Assembly: GCA_018262575.1 (NCBI GenBank) | Contig: JAGSYU010000009.1 | Location: 1-43,548, forward strand | DNA from: Pseudomonadota bacterium | GTDB taxonomy: Bacteria > Pseudomonadota > Alphaproteobacteria > Rhizobiales > Pleomorphomonadaceae | DNA: 43,548 nt | Reading direction: 5' to 3' | Part shown: positions 18,655-26,682 of the stretch, one piece after another | How the letters are laid out: each line of letters begins with the position of its first letter | How positions within the stretch are numbered: the first letter of the stretch is position 1 | Notes under the pieces: generated by a model | What the model saw: only the letters and a program-made list of their open reading frames with translations | Databases searched by the model: none | What the model was told of the DNA's origin: nothing | Translations under genes and position numbers: made by a program

Positions 18655-18847
18655 TATTGATGCACAACGCTTTAGGCACAGGCAGACGCTGCCGGATAAC
18701 GCGTCAGCAACGGCGGATTCGCGCCTCCAGGGCACCTCGGCAGACCACCGAGTACCACCGCCGCCAGCCGTTCATCTCTCCCATTTTACGTGTTTGCCCT
18801 TAGAACGATGAGGGTGTCTCTCGCCTTGCGGCCACGACGGTCGAAAT

Positions 18848-18877
18848 TTGACAGGGGCAAGGAGCAAAACCGATACC
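18848..18877 (+). promoter_or_regulatory. Candidate promoter of mgsA-glk
   Basis: A perfect -35 element TTGACA (18848-18853) is followed after 18 bases by GATACC (18872-18877), a weak -10. The start codon of mgsA is 63 bases downstream. The strong -35 with a loose -10 is usual for housekeeping promoters of this group. Confidence 0.5.
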
Positions 18878-18940
18878 GTTTCAGGGGGAAAGGCGCTAAG
18901 AGCGTGCCCAACGAGTCCCCTGCCGCATCCGAAGGACACG

Positions 18941-19366
18941 ATGACCGCGCCCACCGCATCTGCCATCGCCCCGGCAATCGCCCTTGTCGCCCACGACGCC
19001 AGGAAGGACGACATGGTCGCCTTCGTCCGCGCCCATGAACCGTGGCTCTCCGCCGTCCGCCTGTTCGCCACTGGCACCACCGGCAGTCGCATCATGGAAG
19101 CCTGCCCGGCTCTCGATGTCACCCGCCTGAAGAGTGGTCCGCTCGGCGGCGATCAGCAGATCGGCGCCATGATCGCCGAGGGCAAGCTCGGCGGCCTCAT
19201 CTTCTTCATCGATCCGCTGTCGCCGATGCCGCACGACGTCGACGTCATGGCCCTCACCCGCCTGTCGGTGGTCTACGACATTCCGATGGCCCTCAACCGC
19301 GCGACGGCGGAGCTGTTGATCCGCGCCGACGGTTTCGCCCGCCCTGCTCCCATTTCCTCCGACTGA
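18941..19366 (+). CDS. mgsA: Methylglyoxal synthase
   Basis: Converts dihydroxyacetone phosphate to methylglyoxal and phosphate, a bypass that relieves sugar-phosphate build-up. The 141-residue protein has the family layout: [22 protein letters not shown] (phosphate site), [11 protein letters not shown], and [18 protein letters not shown] carrying the catalytic Asp and the conserved His-Asp pair. ATG 18941 follows AAGGA; earlier in-frame starts overlap the promoter. It is 12 bases before glk and surely co-transcribed. Methylglyoxal made here would be cleared through the glyoxalase route, whose second enzyme gene gloB lies at 40001-40771. Confidence 0.94.
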   Translation: MTAPTASAIAPAIALVAHDARKDDMVAFVRAHEPWLSAVRLFATGTTGSRIMEACPALDVTRLKSGPLGGDQQIGAMIAEGKLGGLIFFIDPLSPMPHDVDVMALTRLSVVYDIPMALNRATAELLIRADGFARPAPISSD

Positions 19367-19378
19367 GCGAAGATCACG

Positions 19379-20395
19379 ATGTCCCAGAGCGCGTCCAACG
19401 TCGTCACCTTTCCGGTCCTGTTCGCCGACATCGGCGGCACCAACGCCCGCTTCGCCCTGCTTCTCGACGCCCACGGCGACATTCGCCATTTCGATACCGT
19501 CGAGACACGGCTGTTCCCGACCGTCGAGGACGCCATCCAGGGCGCCGTGATCGATGTCGGCGCACCCGTCCCGAAGTCGCTGGTGTTCGCGCTGGCCGGT
19601 CCGATCGGCGAAGAAAGCACCCAGCTCACCAACTGCCCCTGGGTGGTCACCCCGAAGCGCCTCGTCGAACGCTTCCGGCTCGATCACGTCATCCTGTTCA
19701 ACGACTTCGAGGCGCTCGGCCTCTGCCTGCCCGGCCTCAAGCCGAAGGATCTTGTCGCCGTCGGCAGCGCCCTGCCGCCGGAACGCGGCACCAAGGTGGT
19801 GATCGGCCCCGGCACCGGCCTCGGAGCCGCCGGCCTTGTCGACGCCGCCGGCCTGTGGGTACCGGTGCCCGGCGAGGGCGGCCATATCGACCTCGCGCCT
19901 GTGACGGCCCGCGACTACGACATCTGGCCGCATATCGAGCGGGCCGGCGGTCGGGTCACCGGTGAGACCATCATTTGCGGCTCCGGCCTCCTGCGCCTTT
20001 ATCGGGCGATCGCCGCAGCCGGCAACACCCTGCCCGCCTGCGACACGCCGGCCGCCGTCACCGCCGCCGCCGAAGCGGGCGATCCGCGTGCCGTCGAGAC
20101 TGTTGCCCTGTTCGCCGAGCATCTGGGCCGCATCGCCGGCAACCTTGCCCTGACCTTCCTCTCCCATGGCGGCGTCTATCTGGCCGGCGGCATCGCGCCG
20201 CGCATCGTCAAGGTGCTGCAGCAGGGCGGTTTCCGTGCCGCCTTCGAGGATAAGTATCCCCACCAGGGCCTGATGGCCGGCCTGCCGACGGCGATCATCG
20301 TCCACGACCGTCCCGCCCTCGCCGGCCTCGTCGACTTTGCCCGCCGTCCCGACACGTTCGGCCTGCGTCTCGACGGACGGCACTGGCGCGGCTGA
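19379..20395 (+). CDS. glk: Glucokinase
   Basis: Phosphorylates glucose with ATP. It is of the proteobacterial Glk family (pfam02685) and 338 residues long. Motifs seen: VLFADIGGTNARFALL (phosphate loop), NDFEALGLCLPGL, GPGTGLGAAGLVD, PGEGGHIDLAP, and the C-terminal GGVYLAGGIAPRIV. The ATG follows GAGCGAAG. Its pairing with mgsA links glucose entry with the methylglyoxal safety valve, which is sensible when sugar phosphates rise. It ends 38 bases before the convergent AsmA gene; no clear terminator is seen between them. Confidence 0.94.
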   Translation: MSQSASNVVTFPVLFADIGGTNARFALLLDAHGDIRHFDTVETRLFPTVEDAIQGAVIDVGAPVPKSLVFALAGPIGEESTQLTNCPWVVTPKRLVERFRLDHVILFNDFEALGLCLPGLKPKDLVAVGSALPPERGTKVVIGPGTGLGAAGLVDAAGLWVPVPGEGGHIDLAPVTARDYDIWPHIERAGGRVTGETIICGSGLLRLYRAIAAAGNTLPACDTPAAVTAAAEAGDPRAVETVALFAEHLGRIAGNLALTFLSHGGVYLAGGIAPRIVKVLQQGGFRAAFEDKYPHQGLMAGLPTAIIVHDRPALAGLVDFARRPDTFGLRLDGRHWRG

Positions 20396-20433
20396 GCAGC
20401 GACGCTTTCGCCGATCGGACGGGTATCCCACGG

Positions 20434-23400
20434 TCAGGGAATGCAGCGGCCATCCCGGCCCGGCCGGCACGCATTGAGCGGCGCGCTCGTCGGCACCGGG
20501 ACACTGGCCGCCCGGCCGAGCGCCCCGAGATCGAGCGGCCCACCAGGAAAAACCGATGGCCGGGCGACCGCCCGCTCCCGTCGTGGCGTGATCGTCTGGA
20601 CGGGCGGGCGGGCCATCGGCACCGGTGGCACGACGGTGGGCATCACCACGGTGGGCATCACGACGGCCGGTGGCACGACGGCCGGTGGCACGACAGCGGG
20701 TGGCACGACAGCGGGTGGCACGGCGGCGGGTAGCACGACAGCGGGTGGCGCGACGGCGGGTGGATCTGCCGGCTTTGGCCTGTCGGCCAGCCCGTCGATC
20801 ATTGATGTCATCGCATCCGGCCCGACAGCATCAAGCTTCGGCGCCACTCCCCCACCGAGAAAGCGCGAGAAGCCGCCCCCCATGACCGCAAGGCGCGCGT
20901 AGCCCGCGACGGGGTCGCTCACCAGTCCGGGAAAGTCGGGGTAGAGGCGTGGTGCGGAAAGCGGTCCGGTGATGGCCACCGGCACTTCAAAAGCCGGATA
21001 GTCCTTCAGCTTGGGCTCAAGCCGCACATCGAGACGACCATCGACAAGGCCGAGACTGCCCGAACCCGACAGTTTGAGCCCGCCGGCTGCAAAGGCGATG
21101 TCATGGCCGGTCGCCAGGCCTTTTGCGAGCGTCAGGCGTCCAGATAGCTTTTCAAAGCCGAAGCGCCCCGAGTCCGATCCAAAGCCAGTCTGCACGGAGC
21201 GGGCCAGGCGGCCGAACAGGGCCACCGGATCAAGGTCATAGAGAATGCCATGCGACAGAGAAAAACCGGCGGTGCCGCTGACCGATGTCATAAGGTCGGC
21301 GCGGGCCACTCCCTTGGCTGCAACATCCGCCGAAAGGTTGAGTTCGCCGTCGGCGGCGGCACCGATGAGCGGCGCGAGACTGGCAAGGCGTGCGCCCTCC
21401 AGCTTGCCCTTGAGGGCGAAAGCCGGCTGGTCACCCGCGGTGATATTCAGTGTCGCCGAGCCGCTGCCACCACCGAGCGACAATTGGGAGAGCCCAATCT
21501 CGGCGCCCTTGCTGCCGAGCCGGAGATCGACCGGGCCACCGGCCGCCGCCACCGGCCCGGCGGCGATGCGGCCGGCCGCGATGTGAAAATCGGCGTCGAG
21601 AGCGCCCAGGGCGTCCCGGGCAGTCCCCGACAGCGCATCGGCCAGAACGGCGGACAACGCTGCGACGTCGACCGTGTCGCCACTCAGGCGACCGGTGAGC
21701 CGGCCACGCTTGCCGGAGGTCGACAGATCGAGCAGACCGCCAAAGGCGCCGTCGCCGATCATCAATCGCACGTTGGACAGCGTCAGGCGGCCGGGGCCGG
21801 CCTCGAGCCGACCATCCAGCGAAGCGCTTTCCGGCAAGCCGGCCATCCCCGCGAGCGCCGGCAGCCGGCCGCTGGTCAGCGCCAGACTGCCGCTCGCCGA
21901 GACCATGCCCGGATCGACGCCGCCGTCGAAACCGACGGAAAACGCCGGTCCCTCGATCTGAACCACCACTGGCGCGGCGCCACCGTCAATCAGCCGGCGC
22001 GGCGTCGCCGATGCCTCAAGCGTGACGCCGCCCGATTCTGCAGTCGCCTGCCCGACGAGCCTAGCCGGCTTGTCGAGACCAGTGACCAACAGATCGGCGG
22101 AGAGATCACGCAACGACGGGACCGCGAATCCACCGGCCAGCGGCAGGCTGGCAAGGCGGCCGTCGCGAAATTTGCCAGCACCATCGACGGCGAGCGTTGC
22201 CGTCAGTTCGTCGATCGACCGGCCGCGCGCCGACAGACGGAAATCGGCGCTGAGGCGGCCGGCAAGCGGTGAGGAAAGGCCGACCAGCGCCGCGACATCG
22301 CCGACTGCCACATTCTTTGCGGCGACGGAGGCGCCGAGCCGTCGACCACCGCCGTCGGGGATCAGATCGAGCCGGCCCGACAGCGTCCCGTCGTCCATCG
22401 CTCCGTCGAACAGCGCGCCGAAGCGGCCGTCGCGGTCAACAGCGGTAAAGTGGACATTCTGGATGCCGCCGGCCGGAAAGGTCAGCTGGGCGAGCTTCAG
22501 ATCGATACCAACGTCGAAGGGCGAGGCGGCGGCGATCGGGTCGAGGCCGAGATGAGCGACGAGTCCGGCGAGCGTCGCCAGCGAATCGACCGGCAACCGC
22601 TCGAAATCGGCATGGAGGTCGACGGAGGCGCGCGGCGTGCTGAAATCGAATGCGGCGGACAGCCGGCCGCTGCCGCCAAAGGCGGCGGCCGACGCGTCAA
22701 CCATTTCGGCCCGGCCGGACGACAACGTGACGGCACCGTCGAGCTCAAGGGATCCACGACCGTCGGCGAAGGGGCCACCGAGGGCAGCGACGTTCGGCAC
22801 CATCAGATCGAGGCGGCCGGCAAAGGCGCCACCGGCAAGGCCGCCGTCGAGGCCGAGGCTCGCCGCGGGCGCAGCGACCCGAACCCGGGCGGCACCGGCC
22901 GGTCCAGCCTCCACCGTCAGCGATAGCGGCTCGCCGTGAACCGTCGCCTTGACGGTGAGGCGATCACCGTCACCGGTGCGGAGGGCCGACGCCGTCAGCC
23001 CCTCGAAGCGGGCTTGCGTGCCGCCGGCCGAAAGAGCGAGCCCGCCGTCCGTCGCCAGAAAATTCCAGGTGGCCGCCCAGCCGGCCAGGTCGACCAGCCC
23101 GCCGATCACCTTTGCCGGGCGGAGATCGCCATCGTCGAGGGTAAGGCGAAGCTCGGGCCGCTCGACCTCCACGCCACCAAGTTCAGCCGAGCCGGACAGC
23201 AGGGGGAGCGGGCGAAGGACAAGCACGAGCCGCTCGGCATGCACCTCACCGAGGCCATCGGGCAGTTCGATGGCGATATCGGCGGCCACGACGCGCGGCG
23301 TCGGCAGCAGCTCGATATCGGCGCCGCCAATCTTCACCACCGTGCCGGTTTCGGCCTCGAAAGCGGCAACGGCCGGCGCGACGAACTTGTCGAGCGGGAA

Positions 23401-23475
23401 CAGCGGCGCCATCGCCAGGCGTACCGCCAGGACGACCAGCACCAGCCCCGACAAGGCCGTAATGACGCGAACCAT
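20434..23475 (-). CDS. AsmA family protein with proline/valine repeat tail
   Basis: Large envelope protein, about 1013 residues, with one N-terminal membrane segment (VITALSGLVLVVLAVRLAMA) followed by the AsmA N-terminal pattern (VKIGGADIELLPTPRVVAADIAIELPDG) and a long series of beta-rich repeats, then the AsmA C-terminal region (GSGSLGLVDGRLDVRLEPKL, VAITGPLSAPRLYPDFPGL). AsmA-like proteins are thought to bridge inner and outer membranes and move phospholipids. The last 130 residues are low-complexity, with tandem VVPPA-type units and a basic tail ending in CRPGRDGRCIP. ATG 23475 follows GGGGAGG closely. Precise role in this organism is unknown. Confidence 0.85.
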   Translation of the reverse strand: MVRVITALSGLVLVVLAVRLAMAPLFPLDKFVAPAVAAFEAETGTVVKIGGADIELLPTPRVVAADIAIELPDGLGEVHAERLVLVLRPLPLLSGSAELGGVEVERPELRLTLDDGDLRPAKVIGGLVDLAGWAATWNFLATDGGLALSAGGTQARFEGLTASALRTGDGDRLTVKATVHGEPLSLTVEAGPAGAARVRVAAPAASLGLDGGLAGGAFAGRLDLMVPNVAALGGPFADGRGSLELDGAVTLSSGRAEMVDASAAAFGGSGRLSAAFDFSTPRASVDLHADFERLPVDSLATLAGLVAHLGLDPIAAASPFDVGIDLKLAQLTFPAGGIQNVHFTAVDRDGRFGALFDGAMDDGTLSGRLDLIPDGGGRRLGASVAAKNVAVGDVAALVGLSSPLAGRLSADFRLSARGRSIDELTATLAVDGAGKFRDGRLASLPLAGGFAVPSLRDLSADLLVTGLDKPARLVGQATAESGGVTLEASATPRRLIDGGAAPVVVQIEGPAFSVGFDGGVDPGMVSASGSLALTSGRLPALAGMAGLPESASLDGRLEAGPGRLTLSNVRLMIGDGAFGGLLDLSTSGKRGRLTGRLSGDTVDVAALSAVLADALSGTARDALGALDADFHIAAGRIAAGPVAAAGGPVDLRLGSKGAEIGLSQLSLGGGSGSATLNITAGDQPAFALKGKLEGARLASLAPLIGAAADGELNLSADVAAKGVARADLMTSVSGTAGFSLSHGILYDLDPVALFGRLARSVQTGFGSDSGRFGFEKLSGRLTLAKGLATGHDIAFAAGGLKLSGSGSLGLVDGRLDVRLEPKLKDYPAFEVPVAITGPLSAPRLYPDFPGLVSDPVAGYARLAVMGGGFSRFLGGGVAPKLDAVGPDAMTSMIDGLADRPKPADPPAVAPPAVVLPAAVPPAVVPPAVVPPAVVPPAVVMPTVVMPTVVPPVPMARPPVQTITPRRERAVARPSVFPGGPLDLGALGRAASVPVPTSAPLNACRPGRDGRCIP
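20624..20763 (-). repeat. 15-base tandem repeats in the 3' part of the AsmA gene
   Basis: About nine imperfect copies of a 15-base unit (plus-strand form GGTGGCACGACGGCC) lie head to tail and encode units such as VVPPA, VVMPT and AVPPA. The frame is kept throughout. Such repeats are prone to change in copy number by slippage, which would vary the length of a proline-rich periplasmic spacer. Confidence 0.85.
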
Positions 23476-23528
23476 GCCTCCCCTGCCCCCCGCCGCCGCT
23501 TCCCCTCCGAGAACCGGCGCAAGTTTAT

Positions 23529-23537
23529 ATAATACCA
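23529..23537 (-). promoter_or_regulatory. Possible extended -10 promoter of the AsmA gene
   Basis: On the minus strand the sequence TGGTATTAT fits an extended -10 element (TGnTAnnnT), 54 bases upstream of the start codon, in an AT-rich patch. No good -35 is seen. The same patch reads TATAAT on the plus strand (23528-23533) but lacks a -35 partner there. Confidence 0.35.
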
Positions 23538-23585
23538 GTCCTTTCGGTCTTTGGCACCTTCCTCCGGCTATCCGATGGGAGAAGC

Positions 23586-23608
23586 CTCCCGCCACATTGC
23601 GGGAGCAA
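23586..23608. promoter_or_regulatory. Inverted repeat in the phaR upstream region
   Basis: A perfect 7-base inverted repeat CTCCCGC-6 nt-GCGGGAG (23586-23605) overlaps a smaller one, TTGC-4 nt-GCAA (23597-23608). It lies 20 bases upstream of the candidate phaR promoter. PhaR proteins are known to bind TGC-rich palindromes and to repress themselves, so this is a candidate operator; the link is inference. Confidence 0.35.
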
Positions 23609-23627
23609 CACGCGCAGCGCAAAAGAC

Positions 23628-23657
23628 TTGGCTGCGGTGCACCATTGCCCCTATGCT
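23628..23657 (+). promoter_or_regulatory. Candidate phaR promoter
   Basis: TTGGCT (23628-23633) and TATGCT (23652-23657) are separated by 18 bases, each matching four of six consensus positions. The phaR start is 44 bases downstream. Confidence 0.4.
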
Positions 23658-23701
23658 GGCGGTGCCGCGAAAGAGCGCGGCGACACGGCGAAAGGCTCTC
23701 C

Positions 23702-24268
23702 ATGTCCAAGGTGAGGCAGGGCACCGTCATTCGAAAATATGCCAACCGGCGGCTCTACGACACCGGTACCTCCAGCTATGTCACGCTGCAGGACCTCGCC
23801 GGCATGGTGCGTGCCAACGTCGACTTCGTGGTGATCGACGCCAAAAGCGACGACGACATCACCCACGAGGTGCTGACCCAGATCATTCTCGAGGAGGAAA
23901 CGCGCGGGCCGCATCTCCTGCCCGTCAATTTCCTGCGTCAGCTGATCCGCTTCTATGGCGACGAGCTACAGGCGATGGTGCCGGCTTTTCTCGAGTATTC
24001 GATCGGCCAGTTCGCACGCGAGCAAGGCAAGATGCGCGGCATCGCCGGGGAAGCGCTCGGCGTCCCGGCCCTCAGCGAGAAGCTCGGCGAGCAGGTCCGC
24101 CTCAACGCCGAATCCTTCGAACGGGCGGTACGCGCCGCCCTGCCGGGCGATGCCCCGGAGGAAACCATAGCCACCGCCGAAAGCCGCGCATCCGACATCA
24201 ACGCCCTGCGTGACGAGCTCGATGCCATGCGACGACGGCTCGACCGGCTGGCGCCGGAGACCGAATAA
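23702..24268 (+). CDS. phaR: Polyhydroxyalkanoate synthesis repressor PhaR
   Basis: Cytosolic DNA-binding protein that senses PHB granules and represses phasin genes and itself. The N-terminal PHB/PHA accumulation regulator domain is plain (VIRKYANRRLYDTGTSSYVTL, in part; FVVIDAKSDDDITHEVLTQIILEEE), followed by the PHB_acc repeat (LPVNFLRQLIRFYGDELQAMVPAFLEYS) and a charged C-terminal helix (INALRDELDAMRRRLDRL). It is 188 residues long, as in rhizobia. The start at 23702 is backed by AAAGG; the frame is open far upstream, but that part is antisense to the AsmA gene. No phaA, phaB or phaC lies in the window. Confidence 0.92.
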   Translation: MSKVRQGTVIRKYANRRLYDTGTSSYVTLQDLAGMVRANVDFVVIDAKSDDDITHEVLTQIILEEETRGPHLLPVNFLRQLIRFYGDELQAMVPAFLEYSIGQFAREQGKMRGIAGEALGVPALSEKLGEQVRLNAESFERAVRAALPGDAPEETIATAESRASDINALRDELDAMRRRLDRLAPETE

Positions 24269-24287
24269 ACACGGAGAAAAGGTGCGA

Positions 24288-26039
24288 TCAGGCCGGCGCA
24301 ACGGCGAGCGGTCCGTGGAGCCAGCTGTCGTCGTCGAGGCCATCGAGCACCGTCACGCCCGGTACCGCCCGCAAACGCGGCTCGCCGATCAACCGTCCCT
24401 GGAAGGCCGAGATGCCGAGCTCGGCGAGCAGATCCGCCGACGCCTCGTCCTGCACGAACTCGGCGACGGTGCGGATGCCGAAGTGGCTGGCGAGCGTGGT
24501 CAGCGCCCTGACGAACACCACGGCGTCGGCGTCGCGGCCGATGTCGCGGATGAAGGCCCCGTCGATCTTCAGCCAGTCCGGCTTGATGTCGCGCAGCATC
24601 CTGAGCGAGGTGTGGCCGGAGCCGAAGTCGTCAATGGCGATGCGGCAACCGATATCGCGCACCGTGGAGACCATGTGCCGGAGGTCGTCCATGCGCGACA
24701 GCGCCGCCGTTTCGGTGATCTCGATGGTCAGCCGGCGGAGCGCGTCGCTATCGCGGCGGGCACCGGCCACCAGCATGCTGAGCCACGCCGGGTCGGCCAG
24801 CGTGTCCGGCGACACGTTGACCGACAACCTGAGCGACGGCGAGGCATAGAGATCGGCGATCACCAGTGTCAGGGCCCGCATGTCGAGCCGCCGGATGAAG
24901 CCGAGCTTCTCCGCCGCCTCCACATAGGGACCACCGGAGACGATCTCCCCCGACGGCAGTGCCAGCCGGCTGAGCGCCTCATAGGAAATCACGGCACGAT
25001 CACCCGCCCGGGCGATCGGCTGATAGGCCAACACGAATCGCTCCTCGGCAAGGCCGCGCTGGATCGTTTCGGCGATTTCGACGTTGCGGCGGCGAAGGGC
25101 GTCGCGAGCGGCCGAGGGTTCGTAGAGGGTGACATGGCGGTCGATGTCGCGCCGGGCGTCACCAAGTGCCTCCTCGGCGCGGTTGGCGGCCATGGCGCCG
25201 GACAGCGCATGCTGCGGCAACATCACCGCGCCAATGGCGATGTCGGCGCGCACGGCGGTGCCATCGCAATCGATCGCCTCACCGCGCACCGCGTCGCGGA
25301 AGCGTTCGGCGGCGATGATCAGGGCATTCTCGTCGCAGTCGTTGAGGACAGCGCCGAACTTGTGGCCGGAAAACGAGCCGAACACGTCTCCCTGCCGCAT
25401 CCGCTGCAGAATGCGCTCCCCGGCAGCATCGATCACCTGGTCACCGGCCTCGTAGCCGAAATTGGCGTTGATCCGGCCGATGTCGAGCACGGCGATGATC
25501 AGGAATACCGCAGAGCCGCCCTCAGCCTCGAGCAACTTCAGCCGATCGTCGAGGCTCTGGAGCAACTCGTCACGGTCGAGCCGACGGTCCGGCCCATACA
25601 GCCGGATCGGCGTCGCCGTCTCGGCGCCTTGCGGCAGCACGCGCACCGTGCCGCGCGCGCCGAGCGCCGGCTGGCCAGCCGGTCCGATCCAACTGCCGCT
25701 CTCCTCGACGCGCACGCCCTGTAGCTTGCCGCCGCGCGGCATCAGGTCATAGACGAGGCGATAGTCGGGACTGATGCGGTCGGCGGAGAGCACGCCCGGC
25801 GGTGTCGCACCAAGCCGCACCGTCTCCGCCTGTGGCCCGATCAGGCGATGGAGCGCCCGGCCGGACAGCGGCACCTCGTAAGCCGGAAGATCGAAGACCT
25901 CACCGGCATTCGGCGACCAGCGCAGACGGTCCCCGGCATAGTCGTGCTCGTAGGCGGCGACGCCCGCCGCCGCCATCGCGGCGCCGATGGCGCTACCGGC
26001 CAACCCGTGCCCGTCCGAAGAAACGAGATCGTCATCCAT
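24288..26039 (-). CDS. EAL-domain c-di-GMP phosphodiesterase with degenerate GGDEF
   Basis: Cytosolic protein of 583 residues. Residues 25-150 look like a PAS-type sensor (RLRWSPNAGEVFDLP, PDYRLVYDLMPRGG). A GGDEF-like domain (about 160-310) has SGHKF at 224-228 in place of GGDEF and so should not make c-di-GMP; it may bind GTP or just regulate. The EAL domain (about 320-560) looks complete: EAL at 354-356, NVS 408-410, EITET about 440, DDFG 470-473, KID 491-493, Glu 527 and QG 547-548. I predict c-di-GMP hydrolysis. The ATG at 26039 follows GAGGGCGG. It shares a 247-base divergent region, holding a CtrA-type box, with the small gene at 26287. Confidence 0.88.
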   Translation of the reverse strand: MDDDLVSSDGHGLAGSAIGAAMAAAGVAAYEHDYAGDRLRWSPNAGEVFDLPAYEVPLSGRALHRLIGPQAETVRLGATPPGVLSADRISPDYRLVYDLMPRGGKLQGVRVEESGSWIGPAGQPALGARGTVRVLPQGAETATPIRLYGPDRRLDRDELLQSLDDRLKLLEAEGGSAVFLIIAVLDIGRINANFGYEAGDQVIDAAGERILQRMRQGDVFGSFSGHKFGAVLNDCDENALIIAAERFRDAVRGEAIDCDGTAVRADIAIGAVMLPQHALSGAMAANRAEEALGDARRDIDRHVTLYEPSAARDALRRRNVEIAETIQRGLAEERFVLAYQPIARAGDRAVISYEALSRLALPSGEIVSGGPYVEAAEKLGFIRRLDMRALTLVIADLYASPSLRLSVNVSPDTLADPAWLSMLVAGARRDSDALRRLTIEITETAALSRMDDLRHMVSTVRDIGCRIAIDDFGSGHTSLRMLRDIKPDWLKIDGAFIRDIGRDADAVVFVRALTTLASHFGIRTVAEFVQDEASADLLAELGISAFQGRLIGEPRLRAVPGVTVLDGLDDDSWLHGPLAVAPA

Positions 26040-26175
26040 CTGCCGCCGCCCTCGTCGTTTTGGAACACCTACCGCAATGCCCACACCACGGGAACCGGGT
26101 TTTTGATCCGCTCGCCGTCGGCAGTTGTGAATGCTCTTGCCTCCCCACCGAATTTCCATCCGGCGGTCTTGCGGT

Positions 26176-26190
26176 TTAACCTTTTCTTAA
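26176..26190. promoter_or_regulatory. Perfect CtrA-type box
   Basis: TTAA-N7-TTAA, followed by C, matches the full CtrA consensus. It sits in the divergent region between the EAL phosphodiesterase gene (start 26039) and the small gene at 26287, 96 bases before the latter and 136 before the former, a position where it could act as activator or repressor of either. Confidence 0.6.
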
Positions 26191-26286
26191 CCATTCTCAA
26201 GATCTGGCGCGTTGGTTGCACCGTTTCCTTTGCGTCGGCTCACCCCGTGCCGAAATGGCACAGCCCCCTCTGAAAGGCCCGCGACA

Positions 26287-26676
26287 ATGATCGGTTCGGT
26301 CGGTTCCATCAGCGGAAGCATCGGCAGCCAGAGCCTGGAAAGGGCGGTCCGCCGCGCCTCCGGCCATTATGTCGAAGCCATCGAGGGTGCGTCCACCAGC
26401 GGCGACCGGCCACCAAGGCTGGCGATCGCCGACCTTCGCGCCGAGCAGCGGAGCGAAACGTTCCGCCGTCATGCGGCGGTGCCGGCGGGTGAGTCCGCCT
26501 CGGCACCCTTTGTCGCCCAGCTCGCCGCCCTCGGCCTCGGCGACGCCGGAACCGGCGAGCGCCGCGTTCGTCGCGATCCGTCTCTGATCGTCGCCCGCGC
26601 CGACGCGCTTTATCGCGACGGCTATCGCCGCGTCACCGATCTCGAGCCAGGCTTCTTCGGCGCCGCCGAATACTGA
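26287..26676 (+). CDS. Small protein of unknown function
   Basis: I do not recognise this family. The 129-residue product begins with a Gly/Ser/Ile run (MIGSVGSISGSIGSQSLE), has a middle part rich in Ala, Arg and Glu with no membrane segment or signal peptide, and ends with a more structured RRDPSLIVARADALYRDGYRRVTD and an aromatic tail. Codon use matches its neighbours. GAAAGG precedes the ATG at the right distance. A perfect CtrA-type box lies 96 bases upstream and a bidirectional terminator 117 bases downstream, so it is probably a single-gene transcript and may be expressed in a cell-cycle- or motility-linked way. Confidence 0.65.
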   Translation: MIGSVGSISGSIGSQSLERAVRRASGHYVEAIEGASTSGDRPPRLAIADLRAEQRSETFRRHAAVPAGESASAPFVAQLAALGLGDAGTGERRVRRDPSLIVARADALYRDGYRRVTDLEPGFFGAAEY

Positions 26677-26682
26677 GCACCG

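Larger units (their letters stand above)
18507..18940. other. 434-base divergent control region bmpA / mgsA
   Basis: No credible gene lies here. It holds the long bmpA leader, a RutR-like palindrome (18639-18654) and a TTGACA promoter for mgsA (18848-18877). The remaining 18660-18840 shows nothing I can name. The bmpA transcript start is not evident; if it lies near the palindrome, the leader would be over 100 bases. Confidence 0.6.

Noticed and set aside
18507-18665. N-terminal extension of bmpA
   Set aside because: It would start at a non-ATG codon, reaches toward the RutR-like site and would bury a clean signal peptide that follows GAGGAA and ATG 18506.
20434-20763. Repeat array as a CRISPR
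   Set aside because: Units are 15 bases, directly adjacent without spacers, and in frame within a coding region.
20441-20902. Plus-strand frame encoding a Gly/Thr repeat protein
   Set aside because: It is the complement of the proline/valine repeat in the AsmA gene, which has an in-frame membrane anchor and AsmA motifs.
22949-23701. N-terminal extension of phaR
   Set aside because: The extended part is antisense to the AsmA gene and has no PhaR features; the PhaR domain starts right after ATG 23702.
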